Source of the DNA: a virus
Reading direction: 5' to 3' (one strand)
DNA length: 36,154 bases
IMG/VR virus record: IMGVR_UViG_3300030104_001845
Span: 18,328-54,481 of that record
Within the stretch, counting starts at the first letter, position 1. The number at the start of each line of letters is the position of its first letter. Positions 34,501-36,154 of this stretch are shown here, piece after piece. The notes under the pieces are model-generated. The model saw only the letters and a list, made by a program, of their open reading frames with translations, did no database searches and was not told where the DNA came from. The position numbers and the translations under genes were made by a program.

Positions 34501-35200
34501 CTGATGGTGCAATGACATAATCAGCAGGTCTTACAATATCTACTTCTTCATTAAATAATGATTTGAATAGTATTTTAAACGATTCATCAGTTCCTCTTGA
34601 ATTGTAAAAATCTTTTGAGTGACGAATAAACTGTGGTTGATTTAACCCAGTGTTTAAATCCTTTTGAAAACCAGGTAAAAATTGTTTCTTTGATTTCTTT
34701 AAAAATTCCTCTAAGAATAAAACACTTAAATTATTGACTTGACCACCACTTGTTCCAACACCAACAGCATGACTAGATGCATTAGATGATGAAAAAACAA
34801 ACTCTTCTGGTTCATCAGGATTACTAAAAGACGTAATACCACTAAAACCACGAATACATCCAGTAAATGAATTAGTTGTTAATCCAGTATATGAAATTAT
34901 CTCATTATCTATTTTTAATAAACCATAACTGTCTGGGAATCCAGTTGTATCCTTTACAGATATGGTTTCATCGAATTGACCAACAGCACTTGAAAGAGTT
35001 GTAAACCCAACTAAAGTTCCAGATTTGTTTAATTGTACATAAGAATCTAAATTGCTGATTATATCAATTGGGCCACCTTGATATTCTTGACCTTGATAGT
35101 AAGCACTTAAAAATTCACCCACTAAAGGACTATCATCCTTCACATAACTGGGAAGTTGTTCTTTTACAACCTTATTAATTTGAACTCTTTTTTCTGTCAT
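22505..35200 (-). CDS. gp7: Giant gp7-related baseplate wedge protein (4231 aa)
   Basis: A single open frame of 4231 codons; T4 gp7 has 1032. T4 gp7 motifs appear in order: EQLPSYVKDDSPLVGEFLSA (14-33), FYNSRGTDESFKILFKSLFN with EEVDIV (198-223; T4 FYSTKGIEASYKFLFKVLYN), then, about 2,330 residues later, YYQRFSYAIKSRVFEEKW (2533-2550; T4 YYVMKIKSNLPSSRW). Gp7 is the wedge initiator that binds gp10 and gp8. The intervening and following sequence is a mosaic of beta modules: about a dozen GxGY repeats, at least eight H-x-x-x-x-G-(D/E) units, three (L/I)xNxxLQ-type units and a YHYH-like domain (GWAYDGLPIYGPYGY at 1297-1311). The gp6 stop lies 4 bases upstream and no promoter intervenes, so gp6 and this gene are co-transcribed. 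Its position between gp6 and gp8 is that of T4 gene 7. There is no internal stop or frameshift. Confidence 0.88.
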   Translation of the reverse strand: MTEKRVQINKVVKEQLPSYVKDDSPLVGEFLSAYYQGQEYQGGPIDIISNLDSYVQLNKSGTLVGFTTLSSAVGQFDETISVKDTTGFPDSYGLLKIDNEIISYTGLTTNSFTGCIRGFSGITSFSNPDEPEEFVFSSSNASSHAVGVGTSGGQVNNLSVLFLEEFLKKSKKQFLPGFQKDLNTGLNQPQFIRHSKDFYNSRGTDESFKILFKSLFNEEVDIVRPADYVIAPSDANYRKTRDIIVEAIQGDPMDLENKTLFQDPFENLSRAYGPVSMVERVRVGLLTDTYYKVSIDASFGTGSSDELLYGEFGIHANSRNVGSVGAAQTFIDVDSTIGFPDKGSLTFKYQNGTTGVCTYSSTNVTQFLGISTTGITTTIKDATPIKQNTYVYALGQADRTAGVTTDGIRCRITGVLSGIELPNTFYQRKGAKIKLKSLGKIAKVTDFKSNNWVFNVQPKYNIDSITLQDASNNTYEVTTKDFHRIRLNDTVTVQTNNATLDGGYAVTDVLSATKVRIRGAAISSLSAVVAITKTLSKPNSDGSSVDNNQQHLNDYTANVQNIYMEEVGYAHTLSKLKNLVASNSIPTYGSDHKLNPSTQKIQLSGTFLGGQTIIGITTGANDHNFFSGDAIYYTPQKAANGTVSSFLFGEGLYFVERVNLNDIKLAKSRSNLYDGNYQKVSESTVTTTITNNTFEKYEFHKKQILPQKLFREIDMPVYDGKKYPTRIGYNGILINGVEVLSYKSQDLCYYGDIKSVDVAGGGRNYDVINPPLLAINDATGVGATGFVATRGNLQEIRVLDPGFDYVDVPKVSISGGNGTGAVAECKMVTVPHQVIFNSGAGSQTVAITTHNDYNVGFLTYHKFRNHERIVYDTFGEKALAGLSTGAIYYVNTDTPTGITTISSFVGYDGTTWFPEKTIRLHRNLDEAVAGVNTIAFTAFGEGNHQFRSLNGKSQVGTINVLEPGEGYENKLKTCEPTGINTALDRITINNHDYKTGEIVTYSADSDGTAVEGLASDKKYYVFVIDENTFKLSTVGVGTTAKDFYFRTKQYENLRSIGVATHSFNYDPIVVKVEGIVGISSIEGKNFQCVPQPLFRGEVTSVHLTNGGVGYGASEILNFNRQPGIDLYTGVSGELLPVVANGQIIDVAINNRGQSYNTPPSISVTGIGTGAELVPEIIGGQIRSVKIIKGGIGYGASTTSLNVESAGEFAIFQSNLKTWQVNEVRKNFTNIDSSDTFIEKPTQISRELQVSHAYAPRGLRKIVYQNNADGDPLFGSRDLTLLNGDTEENKTQHSPIIGWAYDGLPIYGPYGYENSTGGSVTQLKSGYSIDLKTNRPPTSIFPQEFFIEDFTWNSSTDESFLDENNGRYGVTPEYPNGVYAYFSTLESTLTDDSSDPFDNFKKPKFPYLLGENFGAQPNEFNFLSKSNQDEIDLNETAWVRNTEPYELLQDDSAYDYVSQSYKFVTQEGSIVYASEGAVEKVGIVTGGTLYQVGDKVVFEEAVADNFETVAKVSKVRGPGIGTIAVTNTKLENIEFYPAQEKGRFIGVHTTPIQIQNLDKIFVSGMSTTSSDLGGKTYNIGISSAQLVVSQGIGSVAATGLVTFFNVQGKLPSPNDNLNSLNLRENDVLKVGIGTRQEQVKILNVDAANSRIRVLRNQNSLEDGVVGATHTIRTSIEEDPRKFKIDVGFTTEFDNQVNTEYYFNPVESVGVGTTAGPGIGTTVTISNPGGSLSQIFIPSRSIRLPNHKFKTGDKVRYNRNTGDSIGISTNRANANLFGASANLPEGVDLFVAKLNDDLIGLSTVRIGLGTPGDGVDPEDVFVGAAATTKKQGLVYFIGIGTGTYHSLKVSYDKTVTGSAEKNKVTVSTASTHGLTNNDRIFLTVNAGITTTVPIKYNKANRKLIARTLDFTASGITTSTSRTGIPDAIEIVNHEMVTGQRVIHTSSSPMGGLVNDEEYFVYVINKDKIKLCGSRFQTRQRRPKFVGILTSNTGNNGVLNLVNPPLEFYKNGTITFDLSDSSLAFTKVADTLPAFDLELYTDYNFIHEYTSNEKSTTFNVSRTGTVGVDGKLILTYNQNTPKILYYNLVANTDSDNPDVNNELVLDKEIIGNNSITFRDSLYAGQFNILANSDNTFTYDLDRFPEESSYTNSSTTEIIYDTTSKSAYGPIAAISLSEKGKGYTRLPGVSTVTSDTGTGAILEASSTSIGAPKTTKLESIGFDYPSDFTLRPQSKLPQIIKIEALSGLREVGITSYGRGYNQPPTLVVLDGVTRVKDEDVDLAYNLETPDRSGYVDIIENTFGLSNVTPIIVPVNNPNGIRVTNLVYDASTDTVAATLKVAYSLTQNFPIEIGDRVFVENASVGVGSTGKGYNSDAYQYRTFEVTQVHENLGNVGVVTYSMNGNVPSGEIPGNFNTTLSSAILVRERDFPQFSPVLQPNTFNANETLTSETSVGPVSGLAFEYDEESQWLTVEASSDFEVGRLIESSETGAKGTVSEIVLTFDTNFLVNYFSLVNNGWEYDTGKLNDILQVTHENEYYQRFSYAIKSRVFEEKWKDMVNTLTHTSGFRKYSNLQVESNLPVAQKASLVVGLAGTVTGIIDLQGFESLHEVDNFDLVTENLKSRSPAAGNLSDEITFQNRILIDYAESVGNRVLTIDNISDDFQDQPRSTAFSEVGRFSITGNKENRFMVYVKDRLFTGERQLMMVNALFDPISGQSMINQYGQVDTVRDLGSMDTDVDGTEAVLKFFPNKSEFNNYNVVTLSYNLNELIGSGTTTIVGTTTAIGAASSPASALVHIGAATTLGGSSQGGGEVIVATVGTASTTGLATGNAEELHNARSAKVIVSIATSEGTVEYNELSMVMNQSAVGLGSTVAFEQYGQLTIHNRRDNLASEPLGTFRPHIVGLGTTAQIQIGFTPNAGIVTAYINSVTIGLSSETYTGLGTVSLKNASLIAKSTTIPARSAPVSVGIGSYGEEFDAAYAIVQIKDTLNDTYEFAEVMMIDDDDRVFLTEYGNIITGAGATSGIGTIEGARDSTDCFTELKYVPNANIPVEVKTFMHALKVVEDSSTAKIELNSASIQSKFDIYEGTFFGARTGFAVKNEGNEIFKQNFDGSSSSIVDVTNNTITIPNHFFVTGEEVEYSVAQPIVGCTTTGIGSTGDAIGIAATHFPGQGLSGIGATLTHIPSSVFIIKVSDSVVKLAASAENALKSVNVPLDISAVGVGTSHSLISKNQNTRALITIDNVIQSPIVGTAVTTSLGVDFKRGETIMFTSGITSFFSGDIVKVGNEMMKIIATNNAGISSAIRVHRNWVGTDLLDHSNHDVVTKMVGNYNIVDSTLNFAAAPIGNRPQVGVATSPPNERDFVGITTTSSFSGRIFNRSGIKGGNFDAYGRNYAIDDIAQEFNGQKKVFTLTSDNANVTGIATNLGIVLVNGILQGAGETNDYEMTEVSGISSISFTGTASSIANDVQSASIPVGGIIVSVASSEGFGYQPLVSAGATIRFASSGIVTAVSIGNSGSGYRVNPGPAMGATTSSISGVGIATEVKVGVAFTTSTGTPVIEFIGTAAVTNGRVVSIAITQTDPVPGFTGVGSSTFEAIIDAPLPYQDIPLHYDHASTPGVGGTQARANITVGVATTGGRVIDFEITNTGFGYGNSQVLTVPTFATAPGESYAIPIDAHLFKPFKLTLEKVHHDEFNMWTMGELQALDDFSSLFDGTRKSFPLTVGGEAFAIQGRTGSNIVVQNTIILTINDVLQVPGEGYEFNGGGTITMTEAPNEGDVMRLFFYRGTGGEDVKDRDIVETVKVGDDLQIGFDPAYNTETFVEFPRTVGEIKSSDTVVSNQYFGVGIGNDATETRPVKWYRQIEDKFIDGRIVRKDRPLYEPNLFPTAYLIQPVGVADTVFWLDNCRPFFNPENENPIDRSFQKELQIVNASHELEFLAGAAATATVSIANTVSSIVISDGGDGYTSVPTVTIQQPVSVGGTPFAGIGSTTIATATATVTNGSVTAITVTSPGIGYTQVSHPQVLIAPPTYVREETTVESFGGDFGVVTGVGICSNISDANGTPIGIGTAVVFDMYIPKGSPLRDEDILSPDPISITGLQTGFYFTVSNTNVGSGVTSLELDGTYIGIGTTALDNIYEVSHYVGITTVGFGSDQAEGAVRVFSRILDWNGLQNTVGYSTLNQGLTTSFVGEFSWGRLQLTDRQISQAYTINTSNGVVGIKTGPQIKRKIALKAENFTV
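23140..23360 (-). repeat. Two GxGY-type repeats near the C-terminus of the gp7-related giant
   Basis: Two units read VSSIVISDGGDGYTSVPTVT and VTAITVTSPGIGYTQVSHPQ, separated by a Gly/Ala/Thr-rich linker (about residues 3947-4020). They are closest in style to the gp14 insert, with the threonine-x-proline step conserved in the first. Confidence 0.8.
31059..31312 (-). other. YHYH-like domain in the gp7-related giant
   Basis: Residues about 1297-1381 carry GWAYDGLPIYGPYGY, then a variable part, then NNGRYGVTPEYPNGVYAYF. This follows the layout of YHYH-family domains (G-Y-A-Y-D-G-x-P-I-Y-G, then C/N-N-G, TPEYP-G-x-Y-H-Y-H), but the family-defining YHYH reads YAYF at 1378-1381, so both histidines are gone. 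Confidence 0.75.
31600..31915 (-). repeat. Three GxGY-type repeats in the gp7-related giant
   Basis: Three adjacent units read VTSVHLTNGGVGYGASEILN, IIDVAINNRGQSYNTPPSIS and IRSVKIIKGGIGYGASTTSL, at residues about 1095-1200 with a spacing of about 40. Each repeats the strand, G-x-G/S-Y turn and strand pattern found in gp14. Confidence 0.8.
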
Positions 35201-35204
35201 GTGG

Positions 35205-36154
35205 TTATCTTACAAGCTTCTTTTCTTTATAACTTGGAGTAACAGTGTATGTTGAACCAGATGGATCTGCACCTGAAGCAATTTCATCAATAATCATCTC
35301 TACGTTACTAGTATCTAGTTGCAAATACAGATCCTGTAATCCAATTACATCATTTGAAAATGGACAAGTAGAAATTTCTAAGATTTGTTGAGCATCTTTT
35401 GTCTTCCCTGATGTTATATTAATAGGATTAAGTGTAATTCTACCAGTTTCATAGTTTACAGTGCCCACATTTTGTCTCTCAATCAATGGTGTAGTCGATC
35501 CTGGTGCGTCTAAGGAGAATAAACCGAGTGTTCCTGTAGATGCACCAGCGTTTGGTAGGTCATATAAGTAGACCTCATTGCTAATATCTAATACTCTAAA
35601 GGCAGATGAACGAATATTAAACCCATCCATGTATCTAACATCAAATCTGTTGCCAAAATCAATAGCATATTCAGCAAATTGATTGGTTGCTAGTCGTAAA
35701 TCTCTTCTCATTTCCACAGTTGTGATGTTAGAAGTGACAGATTCATGACTTTGATCAATAACTTTTAAGAATTTACTGTATTTGAATCTCGCACCATACT
35801 TATTTAGCTCTGCAGATGCAGCTAGTTTATTAATGTTATTCAAAATTTGCGAAGAAACTGTCAAAGCATTAGGTGCAAGACTCGTATTATAGTAAACTTT
35901 ACTCTCAGTCTCAATAAAGAGATACTTGAGATCGAGAATTTCGGGCACAATTCCTGCTACAGAGTATTTTCGGAGGTCTCTTTTGATATTTTCCTTGATT
36001 GCATTTGGAACAAAGTCTCCAGTTCGTGGTTTTATGCTAATAAACACCTTTCCATACTGTGGAGGAACCAATTCTTCGCCTCCATAGACTGAAATTGACT
36101 CAGTTTCTGGGTAAATTTTGTTAGGAATTAGGATTTCGTAGTCATTTGAGGTCA
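35205..36154 (-). CDS. gp6: Baseplate wedge protein gp6, C-terminal part (runs off right edge)
   Basis: The frame is open to the right edge of the window; 316 codons including the stop are visible, against 660 residues in T4. The ATG at 36071 is internal: in-frame codons upstream read YPETESISVYGGEELVPPQY, continuous with GKVFISIKPRTGDF, a gp6 signature. In T4, gp6 forms the inner ring of the baseplate wedge with gp7 and gp53. Other visible segments are SVAGIVPEILDLKYLFIETE (a strand-rich block typical of gp6), MRRDLRLATNQFAEYAIDFG, and a C-terminal domain with NYETGRITLNPINI and LEISTCPFSNDVIGLQDLYL. The stop is 4 bases before the giant gene's ATG. The assignment is good; the N-terminal half is outside the window. 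Confidence 0.9.
   Translation of the reverse strand, partial: TSNDYEILIPNKIYPETESISVYGGEELVPPQYGKVFISIKPRTGDFVPNAIKENIKRDLRKYSVAGIVPEILDLKYLFIETESKVYYNTSLAPNALTVSSQILNNINKLAASAELNKYGARFKYSKFLKVIDQSHESVTSNITTVEMRRDLRLATNQFAEYAIDFGNRFDVRYMDGFNIRSSAFRVLDISNEVYLYDLPNAGASTGTLGLFSLDAPGSTTPLIERQNVGTVNYETGRITLNPINITSGKTKDAQQILEISTCPFSNDVIGLQDLYLQLDTSNVEMIIDEIASGADPSGSTYTVTPSYKEKKLVR

Noticed and set aside
36071-36071. Start codon of gp6 at this position
   Set aside because: The frame is open upstream to the window edge and encodes a typical gp6 segment (ISVYGGEELVPPQYGKVF), so this is an internal position and the true start lies outside.

Overview
This window is a late structural and packaging segment of a T4-like marine myovirus, of the kind seen in cyanophages and related oceanic T4-like phages. 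The assignment rests on proteins that read as homologues of T4 gp6, gp7, gp8, gp13, gp14, gp15, gp16, gp17, gp18, gp19 and gp20, in T4 order. It also rests on non-T4 genes that I recognise from marine T4-like phages: a DUF4815-type giant protein, a Cys/Gly-rich small protein, and a coiled-coil protein between the terminase genes. All T4 comparisons are from memory. The DNA is visibly AT-rich, which fits a low-GC marine host, but no host marker or photosynthesis gene is present, so the host is open. There are no tRNAs, insertion sequences or CRISPR arrays.

Every gene is on the minus strand, so the functional order runs from high to low coordinates. (1) Baseplate wedge: the C-terminal part of gp6 (running off the right edge), a 4231-residue gp7-related giant, gp8, and a 2568-residue DUF4815-type protein. 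(2) Two small genes (75 and 130 aa), then neck genes gp13 and gp14. (3) gp15 (tail terminator/sheath stabiliser) and gp16 (small terminase). (4) A non-T4 block between the terminase subunits: a 627-aa coiled-coil fibre-like protein, a 95-aa Cys/Gly-rich protein, a 214-aa membrane-associated protein, a 125-aa unknown and an unlisted 42-aa coiled-coil ORF. (5) gp17 (large terminase), gp18 (sheath), gp19 (tube), and the N-terminal 290 residues of gp20 (portal), running off the left edge.

Nine T4-late-type promoter motifs (one perfect TATAAATA, otherwise CTAAATA or ATAAATA) precede gene groups. They suggest the units gp8 to the 130-aa gene, gp13-gp14, gp15-gp16, the 627/95/214-aa genes, 125-aa/42-aa/gp17, gp18, gp19 and gp20. 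The gp6-giant pair is read from outside the window. Five of the nine motifs overlap the TAA stop of the upstream gene. Gene junctions are tight (ATGA or TAATG overlaps, or gaps under about 60 bases), and no stretch above 300 bases lacks a gene.

The most striking feature is how baseplate and neck proteins have grown. The T4-like cores are conserved, but beta-rich repeat modules are inserted into or appended to gp7, gp8, gp14 and gp15, and the same modules recur in the DUF4815-type giant. In the gp7-like giant, two neighbouring T4 gp7 core motifs lie about 2,330 residues apart.
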